Positions 1 to 10,860 of a stretch of DNA of 64,000 bases are shown here, one piece after another. The translations under genes and the position numbers were made by a program. The first letter of the stretch is position 1. Each line of letters starts with the position of its first letter. The notes below the pieces were generated by a model, which searched no databases, was not told the DNA's origin, and saw only the letters and a program-made list of their open reading frames with translations. The stretch comes from Cladophialophora immunda (lineage: Eukaryota; Ascomycota; Eurotiomycetes; Chaetothyriales; Herpotrichiellaceae), in NCBI RefSeq assembly GCF_000835495.1, contig NW_015622547.1, positions 2,542,001 to 2,606,000 on the forward strand. The letters run 5' to 3'.

Positions 1-3000
1 GGGACCCTTTTGACTGTGATCAGACAAGTGTCACGGGCGCTGCAAGGAAAGACTATAGCAGCGGACGCCGCCACTCTTCTCGATGATGAAGATCATCAGA
101 CCGAGTCATGGTTGGTCGATTGTGGCAAGTACGCCGCAAATGCGCAACGTTCTTGCGACATATTCCACGCTTTGTCGCTTGTGGCTTACCATCTGATGGG
201 ATACCATGAGTATGTCGTCAAAAAGGGGAGAGAGTTGATCGCGGGAAGTCTTGACGAGCTTTGGTCTAACAGACCCGCTTGTGGCACCCGCTTCTACCTA
301 GGTCTGTCTCTCATCGCGCTTGCAAAAGAGATGCCGGAAGAAGAACGAGGACCTTACATCGAAGAAGCAAAGGAGATGAAACGCTTTATCGATGACTGGG
401 GAAAGGTCAACGACGTGAACTACTTTGCCTGGTCCAGGATACTTGACGCCGCCATTTCCGACGTAACCCGAGTCTACTACAACGTCATTTCCAACCTCGA
501 GATGGCTATTGACCATTGCCAAGTTCACGGCTTCGCAATGGAGGAGGCACTGGCAGTGGAAATGCAGGCCGACTTCCTACTTTTGCGCGGAGCAAAGAGA
601 GCCGGCAAGGTGATGATTCAAGAAGCCATCGCCGCTTGGAACAGAATCAATGCGGCAGGGAAAGCTCGACAGCTTCAAGAGAAACATGAGTGGCTGATCA
701 AAACCGCCACCACCTCGAGGACCATGGACGCTACTACTCAAACACAGGATTTGCATTCATTAAACGTCGGCGAAGATGCACAGATCCAGAACAAGCGCGA
801 GTATACAAACCAATGGGTGCAACCGAAAGCCGCGGTCGCGACCCAAACACCTCAAGACGTCCCTGGCCTAGGCCTTGACATCCTAGATTTAACGTCTATC
901 CTGGAATTCTCCCGCGTTATAAGCTCAGAGCTCCAAATCAACAACCTGCTATCCAAGATGATTTCAGTCATCCTGGAATCGGTTGGTGGCCAAGCAGAAT
1001 TCTGCGCAATCGTCATCGACTCCGAGGATCAAGGATGGTGTGTTGCCGCAAGCGCAGACCACGAGACAGGTGTCAAGACTTACCCTGACGGGATTCCTTT
1101 CTCGGAGGTCGACGATCAGGCCGCCCAGCAGATCACCCATTATCTCCTCCGGACTAAAGAAACTGTCTTTGTGCACAATGTGCTCGAAGATGATCGATTC
1201 TCCAATGTAGGAGATGCCTACTTGGCAAGGAACCCTCATGGACGGTCAATCATTGCCATACCTATCATCCAAGCTGATCATTTGATGGGTGTCATCCATC
1301 TCGAGGGGCGGCCAAACGCCTTCACGCAGCGCAACATGATCGTCCTCAACCTTCTCACAAACCAAGTCGCCATCTCACTGGGCAACGCACTTCTCTACAG
1401 AAAGGTTCGCAAAGTTAGCGCATCGAACGCGAGCATGGTCGAGTCTCAGAAGCGAGCCCTCGTGGCAGCGCGCGAGGCCGAAGCTAAAGCCAAGAAGGCG
1501 GAGGCCGAAGCTATGCACAATGTCAAATTGAAGGAGGAGGCCGCTAAAGCGAAGTCAATCTTCCTCGCCAACGTCAGTCACGAACTTCGAACTCCCCTTA
1601 ACGGCGTGATCGGCATGTCTGAATTGCTCAAGGGTACTCCTTTGAGTAAAGATCAAGAGCAATATGCGGACAGCATTCGAGTGTGTGCGGATACATTACT
1701 AACGGTCATCAACGACATTCTGGATTTCTCTAAGCTCGAGGCCGGCAAGATGCAGATGTTTACGGTTCCTCTGAATTTGAAAGAGACCATCACCGAGGTG
1801 GTGCGGGCACTAGCATACACCAACCAGGAACATGGACTGAAGACCGTCGAAGACCTGCAGATAGACGATAACTTGGTCCTGGGTGATCCAGTCCGCCTCC
1901 ACCAAATTTTCATGAATCTCCTAAGCAATGCCTACAAATTCACTCCCAAGGGCTCGGTCACAGTCAGGGCTCGGAAGAATGCCGAAACGAGAGACAGGGT
2001 CAAGATTACTTGCTCCGTTGCCGATACTGGTATCGGGATCACGCAGGAGCAGCTCACGCGGCTGTTCCAACCTTTCTCGCAAGCCGACTCGTCGACGGCG
2101 CGTTCGTATGGGGGTAGCGGCCTTGGTCTCAGTATCTGCAAGGCCATGATAGAAAACGTGCTCGGCGGTAAGATCTGGATTGAATCAACGCCCGGCATCG
2201 GCACGACGGTTTCATTCACGCTTACATTTCACAAGGCACCGAAGAACAGCAGTGTGCCCAGTGAAATTCCAATCTCGGCCAAAGATCCAGACCCGATGGC
2301 GAATTGGTCGCAGTCGGCCAGTCCTGAGACAGAGCAGAAGACTTACAGTTTCTGTGACCTGAGCAAGGTTCCCCGCGAGGAATTGCGTGTTTGTATTGCC
2401 GAAGACAACCAGATCAACCGAAAAATTGCCATTTCGTTCGTCAATCGGCTTGGCTTGAAATGTGAGGCTTATGAGGATGGGAAGCAAGCTTACGACGCTT
2501 TGCAAGCCAAGAGTAAAGAAGGGAAGCCATTCCACCTGGTTCTCATGGATGTCCAGATGCCTGTGCTGGACGGATACGAAGCGACCAAAGCAATCAGAGC
2601 CGATCCAGATCCCAACGTAAGTCGAGTTCTGATCATCGCCATGACGGCTTCGGCAATTCGTGGCGACCGAGAGAAGTGTCTTGAGGCCGGGATGAACGAC
2701 TATCTTGCCAAGCCAGTCCGGCAGACTGCTCTGAAAGCTATGCTAGACGAGTATCTCCACAGAACCAAAGTCCCGACAGAGACCTCGGCCAAGAGCCCTG
2801 ATCCCAACCCGGCCACTGTCGATAGCGCCAACGGTTTGGTTCAAGACGGCAACAAATCACCCAACTCGACTGCAAATGGCGAACCAAATGGCGAACAACC
2901 ACCAATGAGCCCGACAGAAAGACCGAAGTTGCGACGACCGTTCAAGAGAGTAATGAAGAAAGTCGAAGCCAGCATCGCAGAGGTCAGCGAACAGGCAAAC

Positions 3001-3267
3001 AAGGATTCTGAGACCTCGGTTGCAGAGAATAAGGGAGATGAGAAGCCCAGTCCTCCGAGTGGCAAAAGAGAAACAGACGAACTAGGGAAGATCACCTCCG
3101 AGCAGGTTGCTCCCAAACCAGCGCTCCACATTGGTATGTCAGCCGCCAATGGGCACGTCAATGGTGAGGTGAATGGAACAGTTCACGGCATAGAGGAGTC
3201 GGTGCCACCACTGATATTGACGGAACGATCAGCAAACGCAGACCATACGAAGGCGGAACCCTCTTGA
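1..3267 (+). CDS. Hybrid histidine kinase, class X-like (5' partial)
   Basis: A cytosolic phosphorelay sensor kinase. The reading frame is open from base 1, and the first usable codon is only a TTG at 10, so the true start lies upstream of the window. Visible in order: an all-helical region (to about nt 880); a GAF domain (about 886-1400); an Ala/Lys/Glu-rich coiled coil (1420-1560); a HisKA box NVSHELRTPLNG with the phospho-His at about nt 1579-1581; an ATPase domain with the N-box around 1880-1950, DTGIGI and GSGLGLS; and a receiver domain with AEDNQIN, the phospho-Asp in LMDVQMPVLDG (about 2548) and the conserved K in LAKPV. A low-complexity tail of about 150 residues follows. Helical region, then GAF, HK and REC matches fungal class X kinases (S. 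pombe Mak2/Mak3 type), which begin with a protein-kinase-like and an AAA-like domain; those would lie outside the window. No introns are seen in this part. Confidence 0.93.
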   Translation, partial: GTLLTVIRQVSRALQGKTIAADAATLLDDEDHQTESWLVDCGKYAANAQRSCDIFHALSLVAYHLMGYHEYVVKKGRELIAGSLDELWSNRPACGTRFYLGLSLIALAKEMPEEERGPYIEEAKEMKRFIDDWGKVNDVNYFAWSRILDAAISDVTRVYYNVISNLEMAIDHCQVHGFAMEEALAVEMQADFLLLRGAKRAGKVMIQEAIAAWNRINAAGKARQLQEKHEWLIKTATTSRTMDATTQTQDLHSLNVGEDAQIQNKREYTNQWVQPKAAVATQTPQDVPGLGLDILDLTSILEFSRVISSELQINNLLSKMISVILESVGGQAEFCAIVIDSEDQGWCVAASADHETGVKTYPDGIPFSEVDDQAAQQITHYLLRTKETVFVHNVLEDDRFSNVGDAYLARNPHGRSIIAIPIIQADHLMGVIHLEGRPNAFTQRNMIVLNLLTNQVAISLGNALLYRKVRKVSASNASMVESQKRALVAAREAEAKAKKAEAEAMHNVKLKEEAAKAKSIFLANVSHELRTPLNGVIGMSELLKGTPLSKDQEQYADSIRVCADTLLTVINDILDFSKLEAGKMQMFTVPLNLKETITEVVRALAYTNQEHGLKTVEDLQIDDNLVLGDPVRLHQIFMNLLSNAYKFTPKGSVTVRARKNAETRDRVKITCSVADTGIGITQEQLTRLFQPFSQADSSTARSYGGSGLGLSICKAMIENVLGGKIWIESTPGIGTTVSFTLTFHKAPKNSSVPSEIPISAKDPDPMANWSQSASPETEQKTYSFCDLSKVPREELRVCIAEDNQINRKIAISFVNRLGLKCEAYEDGKQAYDALQAKSKEGKPFHLVLMDVQMPVLDGYEATKAIRADPDPNVSRVLIIAMTASAIRGDREKCLEAGMNDYLAKPVRQTALKAMLDEYLHRTKVPTETSAKSPDPNPATVDSANGLVQDGNKSPNSTANGEPNGEQPPMSPTERPKLRRPFKRVMKKVEASIAEVSEQANKDSETSVAENKGDEKPSPPSGKRETDELGKITSEQVAPKPALHIGMSAANGHVNGEVNGTVHGIEESVPPLILTERSANADHTKAEPS

Positions 3268-4565
3268 AGAGATGGGAAGGACATTCTTTAGACGCCTGGG
3301 GTTTGGCATGATGATATGATGACAGCGTGCGGTGTACGGCGTTATGAAGATAGAAGGGAGAGCTGGAACGGCGGCGACCCGCCATTATTGTTGCATCGAC
3401 CGGCGCCAGCTGACTAGGTTTATTCTTGCATTTATTCTTGGGGACATGGACTGTGCACATCGCACGTTTTTCCGTGGTCCTGGGCCTTGGGTGGAAATAC
3501 TTTTCGTACAGGTGCATATAGTGCTTAGCTGGGGGGGTTGGGAATACCTCGACGCCGCTGCCACGGCGACTTGTGGTGGCGTGTAGTAGCTATGCGTCGT
3601 TTCCTCCACAGGGAATGATGAAGACTTCTGTTCCATCCAACCTGAAATAACCGAGAGTCTGTGTCCCAGCGACTCATCTCATAACCGCCGTCGAGGCCCG
3701 GTTCCAAAATAGACTAGTGGGCCAAGCATGAGGTTGAGTCCCAGCCAATCACGTCGATGTGCAGCCTCGCCTCCGCTTCATCTTCAAACCACTGCAATTT
3801 GCGCCGACAAGCGCGAGGAGACGGCTCTCAGCTTGTGCGACTCGCCCAGCGGCCATCCATATCTCTGTCCGCGGCCGAGCTCTGAAGCCTGACAAGATCA
3901 GACACAGCCTCAATAGCGGACTCTGAGGTTCCAGTTCCCGCCGTCCACTTATGTGTTACTGTGCACGACTGGGCATTCTTGTTCTTCCCGACCAAGACAC
4001 GGCTCCTGATCCGTTTCGAGTGTCCTAATACAGGCTATTTTGAGGGACATAGACGTGGATCCTGAGCTCTACTGGATGTCGCTCGAGAGCCCATCTCTGT
4101 TTCAGCCTTCTCGCCGTCAAACCCGTGTCTCTCCATTCTTGGTGCTGAGGGCGATGACCACTCGTCCGATTTTGATCCACAACCGCAACAGTATGTCACT
4201 TGCCTGTTGCGCGCGCCATTTGTCTACTCGCCTTCAGAATGTCTTGTAGGTGGACCCGCTACGGCAAACCCTCATGGTTACCAGTTGATGCATGGCCGCT
4301 ACATGGTCTGCATTCCGGAAGCAGTTCGAGGTGAGACTCAACCCGCGCTCTTGCGGATACAAAAGGCTTCAATTTTTCCTCGAGGATGTAGCAAATCCTA
4401 TCTTCGCCCATCACAAAGTCTTCGCCTCTTGTACCTTACTTTCTCTTTTTTTTCCTTGCCGTCTTTCGCTTTCCACATTCGCTTTCCGGGAGAAGTCTAT
4501 CGTTTACAACACAGCCAGGTCCGCTCGTTCAAATATCCTTGTTCTGTTACATCATAATCGCCGCC
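3268..4565. other. Intergenic region, kinase 3' end to GPI-protein promoter
   Basis: No convincing coding potential: the open frames here are short and lack recognisable domains. A pyrimidine-rich tract around 4436-4465 and the context GCCGCC directly before the ATG at 4566 belong to the promoter and leader of the next gene. Confidence 0.6.
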
Positions 4566-6898
4566 ATGAAATCTGCATTGACTGCCGGTCTCGTGGCCAT
4601 TGTCTGGCTCATGCAGCAGGCTGCTGCAACAAGCTGGGGCGATTCGCCAACCTTTTCCAGCGTTTCAAACACCGACAACAACTGCACCACTGATCAGCAG
4701 AGTGGGTTTGATTGGTCTGGTCTGCCAACAGGTTCATTCAATAATTACGGAGGATTCGGCTTCAGTGGATTTTCCTGCCAGGACTCCTTTCAACCCAATG
4801 CAAAGAAAAGATCGCTTCGCATTCGCGATGATTTCCAGGCAAGAAAAGTCTCCCGAGCCTCAAGGAATGGTTACTGACCCATGGCCAGTCTAAATGCATT
4901 CAAGGCAAAGTGAGCAAATCTTCGAACAGTGGTCCCAACTTCTCTTGCGCCCAAGAGGACCAGTTCTCGATCACTCACATGCAGGTTTCGGTTTCCTTTG
5001 ACACCGACCTGGACTTCATCTTCTCTATGCCTGATGGGTCCACTTGCAAACATACCGCATCTTGCAGCGCAAGCGGTACCACTGTGGAGAACACGCAGTG
5101 TGGTGGTGCGAAATCCGTGTCCTTCCAGATGCCTCCCAGCAGCAACAGCAATGGTTGCGACATCGGTATTCACTCCATTGGCTTCGACTGCAACTCCTCG
5201 TCGTCCTCTTCCTCGTCTTCTTCGACAACCACAGCTCCCACCACTTCGACCACCAGCACCCCTGTCTTTACAACTACAACTCCCGTGGTGACTTCGACCT
5301 CCCAAATTGAAACCACCACGACTACGTCAAAGGTCGATACGACGACCACCTCTCAGGTGATCCCAGTCACAAGCAGCTCGACTACAACCACTTCTTCCAC
5401 TGAGCAGGTTACCACAAGCACCACTTCTCTTCCGGATTCAACTACAACCACTCCTCAGCAAACTTCAAGCACTACCACGACCTCTCCTACCGAACAGAGC
5501 TCGAGCTCTTCGACCACCACTACAACCACACCCCAGGGAACTCCCGACACCACCACAACTACATCTTCTATTGCACAGACCACGAGCTCTTCGACCACAC
5601 CGAGCCAGCAGACGACTACCACCTCAGCCACTGTCACTACTACAACGGCTGACACAACGCTTGGAACAAGCTCAACCGAGACCACAACTGACGTGATCAC
5701 GACGGAAATTGTGGTGACGACACTCACCACATGTCCCGTAACCAACACGCGCACAAGTGGCACTGAAACGGTGACTGAGACCACCAACACTATCTCGACA
5801 ATCACAATCACCTCGACCTCAACGGTCTGCACTCGTTGCAATAGGCCTCCTCCTTCGACCTTGTCTACAGTTACACCTCCTCCTGCTACGACGGAGACGC
5901 CTCCAACATCTTCGTCTTCAGAGACGCAACCCCAAAGCCCGCCATCTTCATCACCTGCTTCACCCCCACTGTCTCAGTCATCGCCGCCGTCACAGCCTTC
6001 TACCCCGCCTTCCTCATCTTCGGCATCGTCGTCTCCACCAGCCGCTCCACCAGCACAGCCAACCTCTCCTTGCCCCTCAGTGCTACCGTCCTGCTTGAAC
6101 ACGTGGCTTAGCCTCGTGCCCAAATGCGCCTCAAATTCTGATACGACGTGCTTCTGCCCTTCCCAGCAATTCATCAGCTCTGTCCAACAATGTGTCTCCG
6201 CTTGGGGGGCGTCGGATGACGAGGTCACTGCGGCGCTGTCTTACCTAGCAGGGATTTGCGCCGATTTTGTCCCGCAAAATCCAGGCATCTGTACTGGTGT
6301 GCCAAGTACCATCACTCTTGTGCCTACGCCTGCCCCTACTGGGTCGGCAACAGAAACAGTCGGAACGCAGGTGCAGACAGGGACTGCTACGGTTACCAAT
6401 GGCAACGGCCGCGGACCAAGACCTTCTCTTTCTGACTCAGGCTCCGGGGCAAGCAATGGTGTCTCTGCACCCTCTCCGACCCCACCGGTGGCCTTCCCCG
6501 TCACCACCGTGACGTTCACACACACTGCTTCTGGGAGTACGATCACAAGCGCGGTGACGGTGCCGCAGGTTACCTTTGTCACGGTTCAACCCACCGGGCC
6601 TGCTTCTTCGCCTGCAGGCGGGAATAGTGGCAATGGCAATGGTGGAGGTCCAGCAGAGGTCGGATTGGTGCCCATGCCCACCGCAGCCCCCACCAGCGGA
6701 TCTGCCTCTGGAGCTGGAGCTGGAGCCGGAGGAGCTGAAGCAGCAGCCACAAGTTTCGTCCCTACGCCGACGGGCTCGAGCATAAGCGCCATCACACCCT
6801 CAATCACACCAGACATCTTTACCGGCGCAGCAACCAGGCAGAGCATCGCGTGGGGCATTCTTGCTGGGGCATTGGGTCTCCTTGCATTCGTGGTGTGA
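4566..6898 (+). CDS. GPI-anchored Ser/Thr-rich CFEM-like cell-wall protein
   Basis: A predicted secreted, wall- or membrane-anchored mannoprotein of 760 residues. Exons: 4566-4838 and 4889-6898. The intron is GC-AG (AG/GCAAGA donor, CTGAC branch site, CCAG acceptor), 50 nt, phase 0; without it the first exon runs into TGA at 4875. A signal peptide starts MKSALTAGLVAIVWL. A conserved-looking N-terminal ectodomain carries NNYGGFGFSGFSC and continues across the splice as FQ/SKCIQG. Then comes a long Thr/Ser-rich stalk (about 5196-6060), likely heavily O-glycosylated, followed by an eight-cysteine module (about 6066-6300) with CASNSDTTCFC, resembling CFEM. CFEM domains can bind haem, but I cannot tell whether this one does. 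A second Ser/Pro/Gly linker precedes a C-terminal hydrophobic tail (SIAWGILAGALGLLAFVV), typical of GPI signals. The N-terminal domain resembles one I recall from Aspergillus Ser/Thr-rich surface proteins. Confidence 0.88.
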
Positions 6899-8247
6899 TG
6901 GAAATGATACAAGGCAACTTGTTCGGCATCTGAGGGGGGGAAGGATGAAGAAAGCATATCTGTATATCTTAGGGGCGTTGGGATGGACTTGAAAAGAGTT
7001 GCACGGTAAATAACAGGACATTTTTCAGCACTATCTGCAGGACTTCTGTAATAATCGCATGCATAGCAGGGTTTGGGATACGGAAAGGGAAAGGAACGAT
7101 GTTGCATACTCTACTATTGAGATACATAGACCCACGGGAAATACCTCTCCCATGGCTTCTCGAGCGCTAATGCCCTCTACCGAAACATCACTTCAGCGGC
7201 GGAGCTCGTCTTTCAATCTAGCTGAGCCATCCAGCTGGGTTTCTCGCAGTGCACCACCTCGCGCAGAGATCAACGGCCCTCCAGCTATTCCGTGCGTAGG
7301 TCCAAGCGAGAAGCCCCGACTTCTTCTCGCGCCAGAGTTTGATATCGACCATTGTGCCGGCGGGGGCTGTATATGAGGGACTTTTGTAGAGGGATTTCCG
7401 GTCCGCACGAGCACTCCCTCCACACGCCCTGAGGGTGTGAATTCGGCCATGCCAAAGCCCCCAGATGAAGGCGTTTCGGTCTCTCGGTTGTCAGCAAACG
7501 TCCAGAGACGGAGGGGAAGGCAGCAAGCATATCTCTTTCCCACCTGATCCAGGCCCCCGCGAAACACGAGGTTAAGCGAGACAAAAGGCCCCCAAGGGCG
7601 GCAGACACGAAAGTCTATCCCGCCTCTCAGCCCTATATTTCTCCCTTTCGTCGTCCTGAGAGGGCGGGCTGGTAGGTAGGCCAAGCCTTGCCAAAGCTTC
7701 TAAGCTCGGCCGAAGCATAGAAACGAATGACTTGGTGAAGCTTGGAGTTTCTCTTCTTCAAAGTTTCTTTACTCTCCGACGGCACCGCTTCTCGCGCAGT
7801 GCGCCAGATTGGGAAACATGGCAAAGTTTCCGTCGAGCGTTTTGCCAATGCCCCCGTCCTGCACAGTACGGTCCCGTCGCTCTGGGCTGGCGCTCTGGCA
7901 GCAACAAACTTTCAACGCCTTTCTGGTCTTGGGCAGGGACAGTCTGCCTTGTCACGCGCAGTAGTGATCAATGGCGAGCACGGGAGCGGTCAGCCCTGGA
8001 CACTCTAGCAGCCTAGAGTTCGCGGCTGAGAAGGGTTGCTAGTTTATTGCAGAGACAGTTGATCGCGGCGGAGTGGTTCAGCTATTGAGACACACCCCCA
8101 GCTTGCGACATCTAGGAGAATAGCGTGGTATGTATAAAAGCAGGAGGGAGAAGCGGTCAACGGCAAAGAGTGAATAACAAGCCCTTTCTTTGCTGCAAGC
8201 AGTCTGTGGAGGGCCTTTCTTGCTGTTCAGTGCACACCCAGGACAAA
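6899..8247. other. Intergenic region, promoter of aspartic protease gene
   Basis: 3' flank of the GPI-protein gene and promoter of the protease. Short open frames on both strands show no domain or codon pattern I recognise. A TATA box at 8133 is the only clear signal. Confidence 0.55.
8133..8140 (+). promoter_or_regulatory. TATA box of aspartic protease gene
   Basis: TATAAAAG lies 115 bp upstream of the chosen start at 8248. An in-frame ATG at 8125 sits just before the TATA box and so cannot be the translated start if this box is used. This helps fix the start at 8248. Confidence 0.55.
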
Positions 8248-9441
8248 ATGCGACATCTGCCTACATTCTGCCTACTTTCTTCCCTCGTCTTCCTGACAGA
8301 GCTTGTCACGAGTGCACCCTCCGGCTCGCTCCAGCAACATAATCGCCGGTCCACCAAGTCTGTGCTGCTCAAGACTCGACGGGTCAACAAGCCAGCTATC
8401 CGCCGGCGTCAAGATGACGGCGACGAGTTCTTGGCCACCATAGCCTGGGACCCGGCAGAAGTCTCGTACGAGATCTCCGTGGGAATTGGCACTCCTCTGC
8501 AAGACATCTTGCTCATCGTCGACACGGGCAGCTCGGACACATGGGTGTTCCCGCCGGACCTGTGTAGCATCACCGAGGGCTGTGTGTATTCTTTTGACTC
8601 GGATCAATCCAGCACCTACAAGCTGGTTTCAACGGACAGCTTCAGCATCAAGTACGAAGAAGGAAGTACCGTGCCTTCGGGGGACTTTTTCACCGACACC
8701 GTGACCTTCGAGGGCGGTGTGGAAGTGGACGACGTGCAATTGGGCCTGGCCACCGCGATCACCGGAAACTTGACTTACGGCGTGATGGGCCTGGGGTTCG
8801 ACACCAACGAAGCCGAGCCCGGTTACCCAGACCTGCTGGACATGCTGGTCACATCGGGTGCCATCGACCAGCCCCTGTTCAGCCTCTGGTCCTCCCTGAT
8901 TGGACCTGATAGTGGCGGGTACATCCTCTTCGGCGACGTCGACGAAACAGCCTACAAGGGCGACATCATGTGGCGGCCCATGGTTGCCGGCGCGGACGGC
9001 GCGTACAAGGACTACGACATCACCCTGACCGGATGGGGCACCACGGCGTCGCCGCCCAAGCAACTCACCCCGGTCGACGTGAATCTCGTCATGACGCTGG
9101 ATTCGGGCACCACCAACATCGTCGTCCCCAAGGACATGTACGCCAGCATCGTGGGCTACCTGCCCTTCACGGTCGCCGACGGCAATGTCGACTGCGATGG
9201 CGTGCCTGCGGGGTCGGTCGACTTCTACTTCGGCGACGACCTCGAGATCTCGATTCCTTTCACGGCGCTGGTGCTGCCGGATACGGATGACTCGACGAGC
9301 TGCTTCTTTGGCATGGAAGCCGCCGACGAAGGGGGGTCACTCATTCTGGGGGACACGTTCTTGCAGAACGCGTATGTGGCATTTGATCTGGCCAATTATC
9401 GCTTCGGCATCGCTCCGACGAACTATGGATCGTCATCATGA
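8248..9441 (+). CDS. Secreted pepsin-family aspartic protease
   Basis: An A1-family aspartic endopeptidase of 397 residues, intronless. A signal peptide (MRHLPTFCLLSSLVFLTELV) is followed by a short basic propeptide ending near RRRQDD, a dibasic-type processing site. The two catalytic motifs are VDTGSSDTWV (Asp92) and LDSGTTNIVVP (Asp285). Two cysteine pairs are plausible: CSITEGC near the first lobe, and the Cys in the VDCDG and TSCFFG regions of the second. No GPI signal or transmembrane tail is present, so it should be freely secreted rather than a yapsin-type anchored enzyme. It most resembles the candidapepsin/yapsin-like branch. The frame is open to 8125, but only the ATG at 8248 gives an immediate signal peptide. 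Confidence 0.92.
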   Translation: MRHLPTFCLLSSLVFLTELVTSAPSGSLQQHNRRSTKSVLLKTRRVNKPAIRRRQDDGDEFLATIAWDPAEVSYEISVGIGTPLQDILLIVDTGSSDTWVFPPDLCSITEGCVYSFDSDQSSTYKLVSTDSFSIKYEEGSTVPSGDFFTDTVTFEGGVEVDDVQLGLATAITGNLTYGVMGLGFDTNEAEPGYPDLLDMLVTSGAIDQPLFSLWSSLIGPDSGGYILFGDVDETAYKGDIMWRPMVAGADGAYKDYDITLTGWGTTASPPKQLTPVDVNLVMTLDSGTTNIVVPKDMYASIVGYLPFTVADGNVDCDGVPAGSVDFYFGDDLEISIPFTALVLPDTDDSTSCFFGMEAADEGGSLILGDTFLQNAYVAFDLANYRFGIAPTNYGSSS

Positions 9442-10148
9442 GGCGACGGCATGGAATGGAGCCAGTTGGCCGAGCCAGGAGAGGGATCAATACGGCGAGG
9501 TATATTTGGTAGACCGTAGAGTGTTGGCAGGAGGAATATGGGAGGTGTACATTCCAGGACAGATTCAATGATATTTGTGTATTTGAACTTGTGGGACTGC
9601 ATTGGCCAGCAAATACGACTCCTCCAGCTGGCGAACCTTTGAAGGAGTTGGTGATGCTCACTCAGCCTCGTCCAGCAATGACAGCCTTGCGCATCGGCTG
9701 ACTTTCCCTTCAACCACAGACAAACGGCCTCCTCGGCTTCTGCCCTAACATTGAACTATCTATCCCATGCATGATACAATTACTCGTCTGGAAAGTAATA
9801 GATGTTGCACTCTCTTTATTGATCTCATGAGGATCTTGATCCGTGTGTCTGTCTGCCACTAAGCTGCAGCCCATTTCCCAAACAACCCCATCATTATCAT
9901 CGACATGGCCCTCTGCCCCCGGCCATCCAGCGCTCGGAAATGGTCCAGGAAGTTCGGGCTGGATATGACAATCGCCTGGCCTCGCCTGGCCTAACGCCCA
10001 TTTCTTTTGTCGATCGTCGAGTCTCAAAAACAGGTAGGAAGATATACTAGTTACAAAGTCCGTGTGTCCATCCGTGAGTAATTCACTCCCAGCCCGCCCC
10101 ACGAGTTATCGCATGTTTTCAATCTCCAACTGTCGGTGAACATGACTT
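9442..10148. other. Convergent 3' intergenic region
   Basis: Lies between the stop codons of the convergent protease (+) and LITAF-like (-) genes and should hold both 3' UTRs and terminators. I see no gene in it. Confidence 0.6.
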
Positions 10149-10860
10149 TCAACCGTGCATGTGGACCTCGACCACGCCGCTCTTGTGCCAGGTCGCCAGC
10201 AACACGCCGCAGTTGCCACAGCGGTGCTGCACGTCCTTCAACGAGTTCATGAGGTACGGGACGAAGCAGAGGAGGCCGGTCAGGCAGCAGGCGACTCCGG
10301 CCCAGACACTGCGCGGGGGAAGAAGGTGGTCAGCTTCTTCGAGCTTGCCACTCCATACACGTGCAAGCTAATGCACCGTGAAGGGAAGATGGAACTTACT
10401 GCGTGGTGTTCCCGGTGTGGTAACTGACGTTGGTCATCGCGCGCTGGCCGCATGCCGGACAATCCACGGGCGCAGCTGACATGCCGAGATTGGGGATGGC
10501 CACGGCCTGGCGGAACTGGCCGGACACGGACCGCTGCTGTGGAAGGGGCATCTGAGGTTGGCCGTACGCCTTCTCGGGGTACTCGTGGGTCGGCTGTTGC
10601 ATGGGAGCCGGGGAAATGTGTGCATTGCCCATGGCATTTGGCGACTGCTGGAAACGAAGATCCCTGAACCCACATCAGTAGGGGAATGTCGAGCGCTGGA
10701 CGCACGCGAGATTGGTACTTACCCGGGCATCAACACTTCGGTGGCCTGGGTGTCCACTGTTGAGTCGAGTCATGTTAGACCCATGTCCTGCGTGTCGGAC
10801 TTGAAGGGACCGCACGGAGCACTTACCACCATGTGAGGGTTTCTCAAAGCCGGGATTCAT
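10149..10860 (-). CDS. LITAF-like zinc-ribbon membrane-associated protein
   Basis: A 163-residue protein of the LITAF/SIMPLE-like fold, which inserts a hydrophobic hairpin into the endosome or plasma membrane from the cytosolic side. Exons on the minus strand: 10860-10827, 10756-10723, 10663-10400 and 10308-10149. Every donor is GTAAGT, and the phases (1, 2, 2) join exactly. The N-terminal half is Pro/Gln-rich and disordered. The domain begins with DCPACGQRAMT and ends with HRCGNCGVLLATWHKSG, giving paired CxxC knuckles around the hydrophobic segment VWAGVACCLTGLLCFVPYLM. Two 34-nt exons open the gene. An in-frame ATG further upstream (10950) exists, but the start at 10860 gives a compact family-like N-terminus. 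Function in fungi is inferred from the animal family only. Confidence 0.87.

Noticed and set aside
5455..5841. Antisense open frame of 128 codons, Val-rich
   Set aside because: It is the complement of Thr/Ser codons in the stalk of the GPI-anchored protein; the composition is fully explained by that.
8125..8247. In-frame N-terminal extension of the aspartic protease
   Set aside because: It starts at the TATA box, encodes no signal peptide and would place the real signal peptide 41 residues inside.
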